From assembly GCA_036850595.1 (NCBI GenBank), contig CM072161.1, positions 10,003,905 to 10,067,904 on the forward strand: 64,000 nt of DNA. The letters run 5' to 3'. The translations under genes were made by a program, and so were the position numbers. Shown here in pieces: positions 35,601 to 50,600 of the stretch. The notes under the pieces were generated by a model. That model was given only the letters and a program-made list of their open reading frames with translations, made no database searches and was not told where the DNA came from. The stretch comes from Rhyacichthys aspro (Eukaryota > Chordata > Actinopteri > Gobiiformes > Rhyacichthyidae). Each line of letters begins with the position of its first letter. Position 1 is the first letter of the stretch.

Positions 35601-38600
35601 AGATGTTTCAGCTTTTATTTAAAAGATATTTCTTACATGTTGTTCTCATACTACATATTTGTCATCTAACTGCTGCTTGGTAATGTTAAGTAAGATGGTC
35701 CTTGTAACATGCCCATTAGTGCTTTGATTGCTTTCCTGGCCTTGGCAAAATTGCCACTGCATTGGATTTACTCATGTGGGACCACAAAATGAAATTCTTT
35801 CACCAATTCATGTAGGCCCTTAGAAATCAATACTGACCTTGTGGCTGAGCATCATAAGAATGATTTTTTTATTTCTGTTTTGGGGCAGCTATAAAGCACT
35901 GATGCAAAGCGGCAGGAAAGGATTTTCCATTATCAGTTCTTTTCTAAAGACTGAACACTTAGATTGGTTGGGTCAGTATTTTATTTGCTAAATAATTCAC
36001 TCCTTGTCAGCCTCTAGAGTTGTGAAAATAATTATTCAATAGCAGGAGATAATTTCAATGTACTTTATGCAACTGACACAAGTATTTTAAGGACAACACG
36101 GTCTATAGCTATATATATAGTTAATAGCAACTCCTAAAGATCTGAAATATTCTGCCATTAATGCTCTCTTTGATTTTCATAAGTTGACTAAATATTGACA
36201 AAGACAGGAAACATCTGCAGCAGTCTCTAACCTCATGGTGTAGAGTAGAGTGCCATTGTCAACTAGCCGCAGCAGTTTATTGGGAGTTGTCATGTTGTGG
36301 GCCACAGATTTCTTGCCGTTGTGGAAGAACGTGTCCGGAGTCCAGATCTTACTGGCCAGCAGGTTATTGAGTGGTAAGACCTGCATGGGTCCATCAAACT
36401 TGAGCCTCTCGTCTCTCCAACTTTGGCGAAAGAACACATCGATGGTGTATTCCTGAGGGACACAGAAGAGTAAAGGTGAGAAAACAACTTATATACTTGT
36501 TCTTTACAATACGAAATATGACTAATACCTCTCACTTGCTTTGTACCCTGTGTTTTTTAGGTAGTGGAGGCATAAACACAGTCTGAGACACCAACAAACT
36601 CCAGCAAGAAAGCTTTTAATGCACGTTTTGAATTGTTGAATTAATATGCAACAGAACCCTTGTTGTGGGTTGCAATAATGCAAATGCAATAAAAAAAAAA
36701 ACCCAATATAAAGGATATAGGAAATTTGCAGTCAAATCGAATGTCTGTCACATTATTCATTCAGAAGGGCCCAGTGTCGTAGCAACAGCCTTTGTTCATC
36801 TGATGCATACGGTGCCTTTGCTTTCATGTGAGAGTCGCATAGGAATAAGCTGTTTGTATCTGGCACCACACTCCCATTATTGGTAATCAATGAGAGCACG
36901 CCAGATGTGTGCTCCTACAGTGAGTGAGTGGGCCTCTCTACTGTACCTCACCTTTGCGCTTTTCCCCAGTGGCATGCACAAAAAATAGATGAAGTCATTT
37001 CTCAGCGGCTGTAACAACGGGAAGTCGGGGCAAGTGTACAGCAGTCGCTCAACACATCAACCGGGCTCCTCTAAACTAGCACTAGAGGGGAGTCTGGTGA
37101 TTGATGCCATTGACCCGCTGATGGCCCGAAAACGTACATTACAAGAAAACAATTACACTGCATCTGTCCTTTTAATAAAGCCCGCAGAGAGGCACGCCGA
37201 CAGATAACGGCACAAAAGAATAACGCTACAGTTTACTTCATGCCCTTTACTGTTTGTGTGTGCCCACCTTTAAGGTTTTCTCCTTTTGTGTCATTAATCT
37301 CACCCTGTCTTTTTTAAATCAATAGAAATCTTAGTAACGTTTCCAAAATACAAAGGAATATCAACGCTCTAAGGGGGAAATCATGTTGCTGTTGTCAGGG
37401 GAAACCCATGTATCTAGAAAACTGCTACTTTTATTAATAAAAAACCCACTTGTGTGTTTGAGCGAGGTTTGGCCCCAACAGCAGTGTTATATACATTCAA
37501 CACATACATAAATAATGCTCTTTGTTTAAAGGATCAGTGTGTAGCGCATTCATCTTTTACAATGCTAATGTTATCCGAATGGCTTTGGCTGAATTACATA
37601 GCCACTTGCAACAAAGCAGCCTCAAGGTCACAGGAATGACGAATGAACAGAGCAGTGTGGACGCTTGGACACGCACCATATGGTGATTTATTGTTGTGTG
37701 TCCTGTTTGTCTTTGACTAAAAGTTTTCATTTGTCTCATCTTGGTGTAATGTAACACAAGAGCGTTTAAAAGCCTATTACCGCGCTTGTTTTCGACTAAT
37801 GCACCTTTTCTCTTTTTCCTTTCTCTTATGAACACCAGCAGTGAAGCCAAATCACATCCCAATCAGTGTAAAATGCCACTAACGAATAAACAGTTGGCCC
37901 GTTTGTCTGTAGCCGTCATCTGTGTGTTTCCTTTAGACTGGACTCTTGTGTAAAAAAGGAGGCATTAATTTAAAGATTGAAAGGCCAGAGAGAGAGAAAG
38001 TATAGTCAACTCTGCACAAGGCCAAATGGCACAATCTGATCCGATGCCAGCTGGTGTTCCTCCAGGGACTGCGTGATTGATTTCTCCTTGACAGAGGATA
38101 TGGAGTGTAGCATTTATCCAGCAGTGCTGTTTAAAATAACTGTAAAATAACTATAGCAATAGCTCTAATTAGTTGTCACCATATAGAGCAAGTTTCATTT
38201 TATGTCCACACATTCCAGAGATAAGTCATTATATTTGGCACTTTTCCATTAAAAAGTAGGACAGTGGCCAGAGTCAATTAACCCTTTATATACTTTTTTA
38301 CAGTGGATGCACAAAAACACATTTGAGCAGTTAAGTTATATATTATCAAATATGTTATGAGTGGGTAGGTCACATGTTTGGTAGGAATACAATACTTAGA
38401 CCTAAATTCTTTGAGAGCAAGCAGTGAATTTAAAATTACAGGTATCTGTAGTGCTACAATGACCACTGAAAAATTAGCATTATTTCTTTTTTTATTATTT
38501 ACAGATTTATGTCCTGATAGGGAAACAAATCCCAGGAGATACAACCCATAAAATCCAAACACAGCTTTTAGCTTTACAACTCCTATTACCTGTTTATGGG

Positions 38601-41600
38601 TTAAAAGGCAATTCATTCTCAATACATCAAGCTGATCTGTATGATGCTCATCATTGTTATGACAAAATGAATACATTTACAGCATTGTGTGTTCACTTAG
38701 TAAACCCAATTACGACCTGAATGAAGAAAGCAAAGGGGGATCATAAAAGAAGTGAACAGAATGAGCCTGCCTCACAATGTGTCTCCATTGCCAATGTGTC
38801 TTGGCAAACAGGGCTGACTGTGAGTGACTATTTGAGGACAGTGAGGAGAACAAACCAGCAGGGCTGATGCAGTTAGACAGTAATGAGATAAAATGGACAG
38901 GGCGGCTGATAGGCTGGCAGTTAAGGTAGGATGTATAGTAGACTCGGCTAAATTAGTCTAGACGTGAAAAAACGAGCCTGGGCTGCTTCCCTCGATAATG
39001 GCAGGAAGGTTATATCTAATATCTGATTGAATATTAATGCAGCCTTTTATCTTGAATTAACGACTTCATTAAATTCTAAACATTTAGTTATTACATCACA
39101 TTTTAATGTCATCACGTTTTAGTTTTAATTTGGCTTTGCTCTGATCAGTATTAGTCTACAGCTAATACATCAAGCTTTCTAATCTTAGCTCTTTTACTTT
39201 GTACTTTTGTTAATTATCTGCTCAGTCAAACCATCTAAAATCTAATAGACTCATCATAGAAGGGTAAAAAGCTGCACCTTATATTTTTCACTCTGGAGCT
39301 TTTTATATCTAGTGAACATCGTGACGCTTTTATTTTTTTTTTATCTACAGTAGCAGACTCTTTTCCTTATGATTTATTGCTTTTGTCAGTGTCAAAATAT
39401 TGTGTTCCTCAATTTTTTTTGCAGACATTATGTGTAGTAATTGTTAAGACGGCCTGTTTTTGTCAGCCCACTACAGGCCGGAGTGGACTTTCTGATTAGC
39501 GGTAATGATACTTCCCGCTTCTTGGAGAGGCTGTATCCATTAGACTCGGATCTTCTGAACTTGTGTGCTCCCTGGGCATTGTAATGATTAGTCAAAGATT
39601 TGATTAATGCCTTAATTACTAGTCCTTACTCTCCCGTTGTCAATTATTCTCCGTGGTTCGGCTTCTTGTGCATGGTTCACCTTTCTCTGCTGGGGATTGT
39701 AACCTGTGTGAGACTCGCAATGAGCTGTGAATCCCACACAAGCCCCAATTATCCTCCGTCTTCAGCAGCCTCTGCAGCTCCCAGACATAAACATATCTTA
39801 GCACTTTAATTGTGACTTCAAAGACAGAATATTTTGTTTCTCAAATATCAGCCTAGAATCAGACGTGGGAAACAGGCACACGTACAAGACGAGATGTTTG
39901 TGCTTTTATTTTATAAGACATAATGAATTCTGAAAATAGTATGAAAATGTTATGGCCTCAGCGTTTGTTTCTACCTCTAATCACATTTGTATAGGCAGAT
40001 AGGGTGACTGAAGTGTGTTTAGTAACTTATCCACCTCAAGTGTCTTCCTAGAACGTACACAATTTTTGGAAGTGTGTTTTAATTGGCTTCAATTTCGCAA
40101 GAAGTATTAGAACCCAACTGCGTCCTTTGTTTTAAAGTTATTTAGCCCCTTCACATGAATCATACAGTGACACTGGGGAACAGCATGACCTAGACTGTGA
40201 GAATTCTATTTATTGTCTTAAACCACTGGATTCCAATTTAAAATGCTCTTTTATTGTCCTGGATAGGGGAACTTTTCGGGCTCCGATGAAACAAGGACAC
40301 TGTGATTGATGCAGAATCATGGGGTTCACCTCCAAATTTTAGTAACTCCAACCCCCATCTGTTCTGGGAAGACCTTGAACTACTCATACATTTTCAGGAT
40401 GAGGCTTTTTATCCTGGGCAGCCTGCATCACTAGATGGAGTCATGAGCTTCAGCAGTACCGTCCAGTAGAAATGGGATGTTCCTTTGCCCCGGGGCCTAT
40501 TAGAATGACATTAGTGTTAATGATCATATTCCCTTGTGAACCGTTAACACCACACCCGATATGTATGAAGCTCTTTAAAATCTACATTTATTTCAGACAG
40601 ACCGATATATGCAGAACATGTCAAATAGAGAATCCCATCAATGTGTAAGAGCAGAGATGTACAACAAAATACAGGCCAGCACTGACATGTCTGAGCGCTT
40701 CGGTGCAGTACCTGTGACAGCTCAAATCACTTGCCATTTCATCAGCGCAGACCTGTCAAATCCTAACATGCAAAGGGTAAATGTGCCTTGACAATACATT
40801 CAGACATAAATCCTTAGATGTGAATTTATAGCTGACAAGGAAGACAAGAGAAGACTGAATTAAAACGCCAACAGGAGGAAGGGGAATGAAAAACACACCC
40901 ACCTACTGACCTGAAATCGGCCTCAAGTACATAACCCATATTTTAGTTTTATTGCCCTGACGTGAAGCCTGACGCGGTTAGATGTTCGGGAACAACACGC
41001 ATCATTGAGGGGTTTTGTTGTGTTTGTGCCGTTATCTCCCTCCTGTTGCAGCAGTGGGACAGTGGAGGCAGATGTGGCGCATTGGGGTCTGCGGAAAGGC
41101 ACGATGGCTGGGCCTGAGGGGCCGCAGGAAGCAGGCATTTCTGGGACACTTGATGTAACGGAGATGGGTAATTGGCCCACTGGATGTCCGCAACGTAAAG
41201 TATGTGAAGCCTTGGGTATATAGTGTGCTCTGTCTAGGAACATTTCCACCGAGATGAGTCTCACCAAGCATTTAGTGCCCTAGATTTCTGGTAACTCAAT
41301 CCACTCCATGACATTAAAAAAAGTAGTTAATAAATATTCAAGAAGATGGTGATGGTGGAAACAAGGCTAATGGAGGGAATAGACTAAACTTCAATATTTA
41401 ATCAATCGAACATGAACGTACTGCATTAAGTTTGCTGTATTGCATTTAGAATCCCTAATGTATTAAATCATAAAAAAACAATCACACATTTTGTCTGTTC
41501 ATAGTTTCCATCAAAATTACTGGTTACGTTACGTAGAGAAAACACATCACTCGGCCTAAAAGTAAGACTTGAAAAATATATTCAGTACAAGTACAGTAAA

Positions 41601-44600
41601 GAGCCTGCATGTAAAAGTCTATACAGCTTGAGCTTCAATATGTATATGAGGACACTTACCCTACACCTGCCCCATCAACCCTAGGGCGCTGACTTCTCTT
41701 CAAGTAGCCTTTTTATTTTGTTAATCTCTCTATTTTACCCAGGTTGATTTCACTCTCTGTCAACTTGTCCTGAATGCTTTTGTTTGCTGAGCTCAGAGCA
41801 CAAATATCTAAAAAGGCTTCAGTTTCACCTCAGAAGTCCCTCCTGGATTGCACATCTCCCCTGCTTCAACTGACCTAGAAACTCGTCTATGCTTTTGTTT
41901 TCCAGGACTGTTTACTGCAGTGCTCTGTACTCTGAGGTTGTCCCGCTCTACGCCTCGACAGCCGACCCATTCTAAAATCGTTTGCCTGGATATTCATGAA
42001 CCAGAAAACACAATCTCATGACCCTGACCTACTGCCACAGTTGAGTAAATAAAGTTCAAATGCAGTATAACGATAACTGAAATGACTTGCCAGTACATCA
42101 TCTTTTTACCTGATATAAAAGAACTCCACAACCTTCAGAGTTTTGTTATTATGTGATAAAAGAACAAACAAAGCTGAAAAAAACTAAAATTTAATTCAGT
42201 TAGTGCAGAAGATTTTTTTTATGTTATCTTCTAAACTGTCCAAACCTTCACTAGTTATGGGCAAACCAAGGGTCACAAACATAGACATCCAAACAAATAA
42301 TGTTGTCCGTCCTACTTTTCTATTTCCTGCTAACCAAAGCCCTTTTTCAACAAATCAAATGTATTCTGACAACAGTTGCTACTCCAGATAATGTCTATAT
42401 ATAAATAGATCTATATATAAAGATATGTGATAGCCATATTTAGAGCAAATATGTCATGTATATGTAAATGTGTTATATAAGCTAACATATGTAGCAATAG
42501 TTTTACAGGATTTACAAGCTGATTTGACTTGGCTCCTCCATAGCATAATGTTCCCTCAGGCAAAGCCTGATCATCATCTGAGTCTAGACTTTGGATAATC
42601 TTAAAAGGTGCTGCTGCAAAGCTGTTTGTAGTGTTCATGTTCGCATATAAAGTATGAAAATACAGCATAGCCTGGGGCCTGAGTGAGCCTCGCCTCAGCA
42701 ATGATCATTGAAGTGCTCACATCAAAACAACAACTGACTAGGCAATGCACACATAAAAGAAAAGCAATGATATGTTGATGGGACGTATCCCATCTGGGAG
42801 CAGTCTAAACCTTGAGGTACAGTAAATACATGAAATAGAGTGTGTGTGCAGTGAAAGCCATATGTTAACATATGCGGTGCATCTGCAGATGTTGCAAAGT
42901 GGAAATGAGAGCTGAATCATAACATTATTTGTGCACTTGGGAGCGGAGAAAAGGGCAGTATGAGTGTACAGCAGTTCTGTATAGGCAAACTTACACTTCT
43001 ATATGTGAATATGTCTATATGACCTTTTAAATGTATGTTTCTGGTAAGTGAAGACACATCCTGCACTGCTATTAACAACATACAGTGGTGCTGACAGAAG
43101 GTACATTTAACAGTGAGCCATACTTTTACAGTAAAAGCGTTTCGCATGTACGTGTCACTCACCTGTCAGTTCTGTACTACTTATATACAATTCTGCAGCT
43201 ACAGTTTTACAACATGTGGCTGTGAACAAGGTGACCACAAGTGGGGTCCTCTATGAAGTCTGAGCCCTGCGCTGTTGATTCATGGTGTTGCCAAGTGGAC
43301 CATGTGAAAAGAATAAAAGATGGGAGCTTGAATTGAGCCCTGGGAGACCACAAAGGTGATATCTGCTGAAAAAGATAAAGTACTGCCTATTGTGATAAAG
43401 TGAGAGAACTAACAGTGTTTCACCATGCCACTTCAATATACTGTGGTAGCTGTAGCGTATCTTTACAGCAGTTCAACAAATATCGTCAAAGATGCAGGTC
43501 GAGCCCGCAATTTCATATTGTGGCTTTATAATACATAGGCAAGCGGTTGTAAAATGACAGATAAAGTATGGTTAGCAAAGTGGAATCATGAAATGCAACG
43601 ACCAAAACTGCAACTTCGCAAAATAAAAGTCATACAACTGAAGTTTTTCTCATGGAGAGGTCAGGTAAAGTTGCTAGTTTCTGCTAAATTCTCTCTGCAG
43701 CATCTTATCAAGCTGTGTCCACAGCTCCTCTGAGGCATGTGTGTTAGCAAGTAAACAAAAACATTGCTTCAAATCAACTGAATAAGTACCACTCTATCTT
43801 CTGCACACTGAGATTGTTTTCAGAGCCAGTGTTTGGAAGAAACTGAGTCCATCACTTTAACCAACATTATACAAGTGTTTCAGTGCACTTAATATGCAGC
43901 AGTAAATTACAAAGTTATAAATATCGGACTGTGTGAACAGTACAAACACATGGGAGCACTGCATCAACGCTCTCACTGAAAAATGGTCTGAATTGATGAC
44001 TTCTAGGTGTTAATAGAAGTTTGATAATGGTGTTTTTCTGCCTTCGACTCTAATGTGTTGTTTATCTCTGTTGTAATCCATCATTTGCAGCAGGAGTGTT
44101 CTCTCAAAAGGCTCTTGTTTTTTACTCAACCACTATTTGGTCTGAGCAGTATGATCCTTATGGACTGTGTTAAGCTTCGGTCTGACAGCCTGAGTGTAGG
44201 GCGTTCCGAGATACAAAATGAGCCCACATCCTTCCCCCGGCCCTCTCCAAAAAACTCATAACAAAGTTGAAGCCCAGTAATGTTGGTAACGTCATCCAGG
44301 CTGTCAGGCTCACTCAGAGCTGAGCCCGAGAAACCACCCAGAGCTCAAGGCGGTCAATTAGAGCTGCATGATCAAATATGTCAAATGCTGCATGAGGTCC
44401 TTAGACAAAGCATGACCCATCTCCAGTGTCTGCTCTTTAAATGAGGTCATCCAGGGCTTTTGGAGATCTAACTGTGTGCTGTTCACATGGAAAACACACA
44501 GAAATTGACTTGTCCCTATAAATGTTTTGGCCATTATCCTGAGCTGCGGGATGGCTCAAGTGAATCATATGAATTTCCAGTGGAGCAGACTGACTGAATT

Positions 44601-47600
44601 TTACAGCCCAAATCAGCTGCTTCATTCAGTTTAATACTGTAAGCTCAGACTATTCTTATTAGAATTTATTCTGCTCTTTGGATTTACAAAAGATCTGTAT
44701 CTAAAATTGTGTTGAAGGCTGCAAAACAAACACATTTTGTGCATAATTTTTAAGGACTGCAGGTATTAAGATGCATAACATTAATGCATTGTTTCTCAAT
44801 TGCGATAAATAATATTCATACTTTAGTATGCAGATGTTTTCATACCTTAAAACAAACCATTTATATCTATATAATGGGTCCATTAACAAAGGCTCACAAA
44901 ATAGTTTGGAAATAAATGTTTATCCTGGTGTAAGAGTTACAAAGCTGTTTTTTTTAAATGGGAGGCGCTGTTATGAGGCGATGAATGAACAGGCCAATGG
45001 TTGCCACACTCGTCATTAGGTTTAGTTTAAGTGCGCTTAGTGCATTAAGTTCACTAGTGCACTTCATGCACTGGTTAGCGATTGCAAAGGTCCATTGCCA
45101 TGCTGCATGGATTGGGCCTAATTAACCCTTTCTTATCCCAGTGGGGAAATGAATAGTTGGCAGCCGCCATCTGCTTGTGTCCCACTGTGCTGCCAAAATC
45201 AAAACGAAATGAGTGTTGACTGGTCTTCATTTACCAAATTAGAAATGGCCTTACTAACTCTATAATGACAACACTCAGTACGTTTACCCGCAGAGCTTAC
45301 TCTGACTATGCTCATGGCTCAATTAAACCCTCTCAGCAGGTCTTCCCACCTTGTCCAATTTTACATGCATGAGAGATACTGTGTCCTCGGCCCTTGGCTT
45401 GGGCTAATGTTGCATTCACGTTTTCTGTGTATTTAACAGCATTACGCCTTTGTTAAAAAAAAGAGAAGGAACTAATGTTAAACTTGACTTGTTTGTAGCG
45501 TGAAAAGCTAATACACCTGATTTCAATGTCAACACTCTGACTTTACTAGTTAAAACTCATGAACACAACAAAGTAAAAACAATGCGGTTTTACAGCTTTT
45601 CCAAAAGCACATAAACATTACAAGGTAAGGCAGACTAGCTTGTTCTTTTAAACTCTGAACAACATGACAATGTCTTCGCTGATCTAAAAATGAGTGTCTC
45701 TTAACATTGCTCTTCATTCTTTCTTCATCTGTTTACATGTGTTCATCATGTCTAATCGGAGTAAGCTGTGTACATACAGCAGTAGTACGCCAATGATCCA
45801 CATTATCCAGGCGTTTTGATTTCAAGAAATTCAAATGAGTGCTCCTTCAATTGGAGTAGGTGTTTACATGAAGTTTAACTCAGATTATAATTGGACTAAG
45901 GCAATAATTCAAATTCCTTTAACTGCATGTAAACATACTGAATGAATTCATTCAATGACTGCCAGTGCAAAGAACGATGTGATTTGTCAAGCTTTATTAT
46001 TTAGAACAGTGTGCATGTCTCTCAGGAGTAGTGCTGTGGCAGGCTTGAAGCAAAGGGAACTGTGACTGTAGAAACATAGATACAGTATATGTCTTCTAAC
46101 AAAATGATAGCACAAATGTCAAAACTGTCTGGAAGGAACAAGATAATGCCGACAGGTAAACTCCCTCACGAGGAAAGAAGCTTCCTTTGAAAATATAAAT
46201 GTACACAGTATAAATTCAAAGTCAAAAATGTGTATCCCCACATGTATGCAGTAAATAAAGCGGTTAATACTGTAAAAAAATGAAAGAGACTTAAAATGCA
46301 GATGTAAGAAAACTGTAGTTATTGTGCATCAGAGGCGTAATGATGAAAAAGACTTGGATAACACTCACCATGTCTGTATCCGACACTGGGCCGAAACTCG
46401 TCACATAGATGTTTGTTCTCACTTCTGTCACACTCTCTGTGGAGACAGAAAAAGAGAAAAAAACATTACAATGCACACGACAAACAAAGATCTTTGCTTC
46501 AGCTCTGTCTTTGTTAAGCTGATTGTTTGTGTACGCTGAGCTGAAGTCTGCCTGTTGGCATTTCCGTAAGCTGCTTCACACAGAATCTCGCTAACAACAC
46601 CCTAATCAAGGGTTAGAGAAACACTTCAAACCGAGCGGGGAATTTAAGGTCGGCTTTAGTGAGGAATTTGGACTCTTGTGAACCACTTAATACCTGTATT
46701 CCTGCAATCTTGTGCGTCAGCTTGTCAACATTGCAGTGACAAACAGTGAAAGTGTAAGTGTAAGATGTGACCTAAAATGTTGAATATGGCATTAATGGAA
46801 AGCAAAGACTGTGTCAATCTCAAAAGTTCTTCACACAATAAGGCTTTCGTAACTTCAATCCCAGAACCAGAGGCAAAACTAGTATTTGCTCTACTTTAGC
46901 AGCAATTTGTTTTAGTTGTGTCCACTACAACAACAGGAACACATCCCTTTTGACCCAAAATAGATTCACTTTAGTCTGCTCCAAAAACATTTAGCAGCCC
47001 CAAGGGACAGGATCGAGGAGAAAACAACAGCTCAGCAGAGAGCATCCAGGTCTCCCGTATGAGCTTAATTCTGACTAAATAATGGGCTACTTTGAACATA
47101 TTCATACACAATGTTGTAATCAGATTTGGCACAATGCTGTAGAAATATAGCATGACTGTTACCGGATTGTTGTGCTCTGTATTATCAGGCAACATAATGA
47201 AAATCATTTGTATTATTGTACATTACGAGTGCACATGCTTCATATTAACTTGTTCTCATGATGTCATCATAACTGTCATCATAATGATTTCCTAATATAC
47301 ATGAAAAGGCTGTAAAAAGGACCGAAATGCAATTTGAATATCAATATAAATTTGGGTGCTTACAAAAGAATATTAAACATATTTTTAATAAAGCTCCAAG
47401 CAGGGCCTGATGTTTGACAGATCAAAGCGTGGCTCTTTTGGTGTGAGCTGAATCAGCTCCTCTGGGGCATATGGGTAAAGCAGCCCATTGGACGACTGGT
47501 GAGACAAATAGCTGCTCTCAGTGGTGCAACAACCCGAGAGCGATGAGGGCTTTCTCCAAAAGTGAACAGATCTTGGTCTCTTACTGTGTCCCAGATCTTA

Positions 47601-50600
47601 GAGACCACCCACAGGTGAAGTCTCCAGTTTCTGGCAAAGGGCCCCCACGAGAGAGGAGTTGCACTTCCACATTAATCATCCCGGCGACGCAAATAGCTCT
47701 TACAAATACGTGATTATCACAACACACAGTCAGCAGTTTGCATGGCAGGCATAGGTGGGGAATAGAATGAGTTGCCACTTTTGTGTTTATAACAATGCAC
47801 TAGAGCATAGGGCAGAGCTAATAGATGGAGCTGAAAATAAAATTAAACAGTGTTTTGGGGTTTGTGTAGTTTGTGTAGTTTGTCTGTGTGAGACCGTCCC
47901 ACACTCTTTCTCTTTTAGACCCAGTGCTGGGGCTTTGGTCTCATACTAACACAGCTGTTACGGAGAAGACTGATATAGTTTTACAAAACCTCTACCAGCA
48001 AGAGTTTCTCCCATATTCTTCTCCATAACTTTAGTATGATAGAGAATAAAACTATAGACATCAATAAACAACCAATAGTCATTAATGCACAGTCAACTAC
48101 TTAGTCCATTTAAATAACATGTTGCTGTTTTTTTCTGTTTTGAGCTTTGGTTCAGGTCTGATCATTACCGTTGCCTTTGGAGACGTACAAAGAGCAAAGT
48201 CTAACATTAACGCCTTATGCTTGGTTCCTCTGGTTGCTAACACAGAGTCTAGGTCATCCAGCTTGCAGCCTTGTAGCCTCGCTCATGGTCCTGAACAAGC
48301 AGCGGAGCAGAAATGACCATTCCAGCTGGCTGCCCGAGAAATGGCAATTCCTGCCTGAGCATGTGGACCCGCTGTGAGCAGATAGTTGGTCCTTAGGGAG
48401 GCAATATTTGGATGACAAGGCATCAATTAGGGATCTTTCCAGTGACATATGTGATTATGTTGGCCTGATTGAACCAAGAATTCACCTCAGGGAAATGCAT
48501 GTTTAACACAACAGCGCAGCACACAGTGACGCAGCTTCATTATGATGCAGGTGGTATTGTGTTGGTCATATACTGCACCAAGCTTAGTGCGCACAGGACA
48601 AGATATATGTCAAAGCTCACAGAGGGATGGATTAGCCATGCTATTAACCAACTTATGTCAGTTTGTTTTGTTTTTTGAGATGTTTGGGTTCTTGTAAAAT
48701 TAAGCAAGTATTCTGTGACACATTTTGAGTGCTGTAACTTACCCCCAAGCCCAGGACGTAGCCTGTTGTCATATCCATCCAACAGCCTGTCGAGGATACG
48801 GGTAAAAATGGTGATGTTGTCTTTGCTGTCATCAGGTAGCGGCTCTCGATGCCCCACTACGGCCCTGCAGGAAGATGAGCAGAAGAAGATGGCAAAGTTC
48901 AAGGATTGAAAACAGTAAAAGGTATTCAAACAACAACATTTTACCGTTAGTATTTTATTCCACAATTGAAAATTTTTTTTTTTTTAAATTTCAGCAGCAA
49001 TGTTTTTTTGTTAGCTAAAGCCTCTACATGAAAAGAAAATTTATGTTGATTAATTCTTCTCCAAAAAGCATACACTCAGCAACATTTTATTAGAGAATTT
49101 ATCATATGCTATCAGCCAGCTGTTATTAATTTCCATGGCCCCAAATTCCCTGCAGAACAATATCGTATTGAGATGAAAAGGCCACTATACTGTAGGTGGA
49201 ACACTGATGAGTTAATGAGTAGCGTCTTTAATTAAACTAAAATCCCCGGAGGAGCTGACCTATAATATCCCAAGTAATCCCCATCAACAAGCACTTCACA
49301 CACTGATGAACTATCTCAGCTCAGTTTTGTGCTCTCCGGTAAGCACAGAGCTTTATGGAATTTAAGGTTTCAAGAGTTCCCAAAATTTTCCCTCAATGTT
49401 GCTTAAAGGGAAGCTGTGCAACTGTAAATCTGGCTTTGCTACGCCTCTTAGAAGGGCTTTCTCTCGCTTAATCTGTCTCATAATAACAACCGCGCTCGTG
49501 AGTCCATCGCGGCTGTGACCTTATGCAGTACGGCAGCACTTACTGGGTGAAGGTCACAACGAAATAGGACGGCGCCTCTAATTATTATCATTTTGGGCTG
49601 TTGGAGAGTTTAAAATGAGATCGCCACATGCTTGGAATGGACTTTCCGGCAAATGGATTCATCCGGCTAAGTGGCTATTATGTGGGCATATGTGGGCATG
49701 AATAAATATCAATTAAGCATCAGGACTCCTTCATGTTTCGGTGATCCTTTTTCCCTCACGGTGTGCAGCGTACCTATCCAGGAAGGACGTTGTGTCTATT
49801 TTTGGAGAAAAAAAAATTATAGCTGTTGGACAGACTTCTAACCCTTTATTACTGACTGGGCATTCAAAACATGCCAGTTTGAATCGTTTTATAGTCCTTT
49901 GGTTGACTTTAAAGTGTAAAATGCTTTGCTTCTGAGGTGATTTAATGCAGGCTTGGTGTCTTCTAAGTGCTCTCCACAGGGACACAGCCTCTTAACTTAT
50001 AGCTCACGATTTGCACCTCACCGAGAAGGGCACTGCCTGATATTTTCTTGCTGTCAAAAGGGTTACGGTTTGCAATTTAGCTCTCGGTGTAAACTGTAAG
50101 ATTATTCCAAGAAAAATGGGAAAAGTTGAATTACAAAACAACAATCTAGGCTAAAATCTACATTCCCCGGCTCCGTGTTAGAGTTGCTGCAACACGACAA
50201 AACCAAAAGCCAAACTTTGTGAAATGAGTGCCATAGGTAATATCTCACTTAACATGAATAATATATTAAACAAAAAGCCTCTGCGGCCTCCCTGATGGCA
50301 CCAGTGGAAATTCAAAAATTAATGAGAAACCTTTAGTCCCAGAGAACTCATTCTAACGGTAGCTGCGCACTAAAATACCCACTTCAGGAAAACAAAGTAC
50401 TTCTGCGGTGTGTCGCGTCTGTTCTACTAAAGTGTGCTCTCTCTGACACAAACACATTCAAAAACCATTTCAACATCAGCCACTGACAAGGACAAAGACG
50501 GTCTATCTGCATTTAAAAAACCTTGTTCTGCTCCGGTTTTCTAATCATTTCCTGCCACTTGTTTTACTACACCAATTTTTTTCATTATCCGACTGTCTCT

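Noticed and set aside
40923..41267. 114-codon minus-strand frame and opposing frames
   Set aside because: Coincides with a GC-rich patch where stop codons are rarer; the translations look random.
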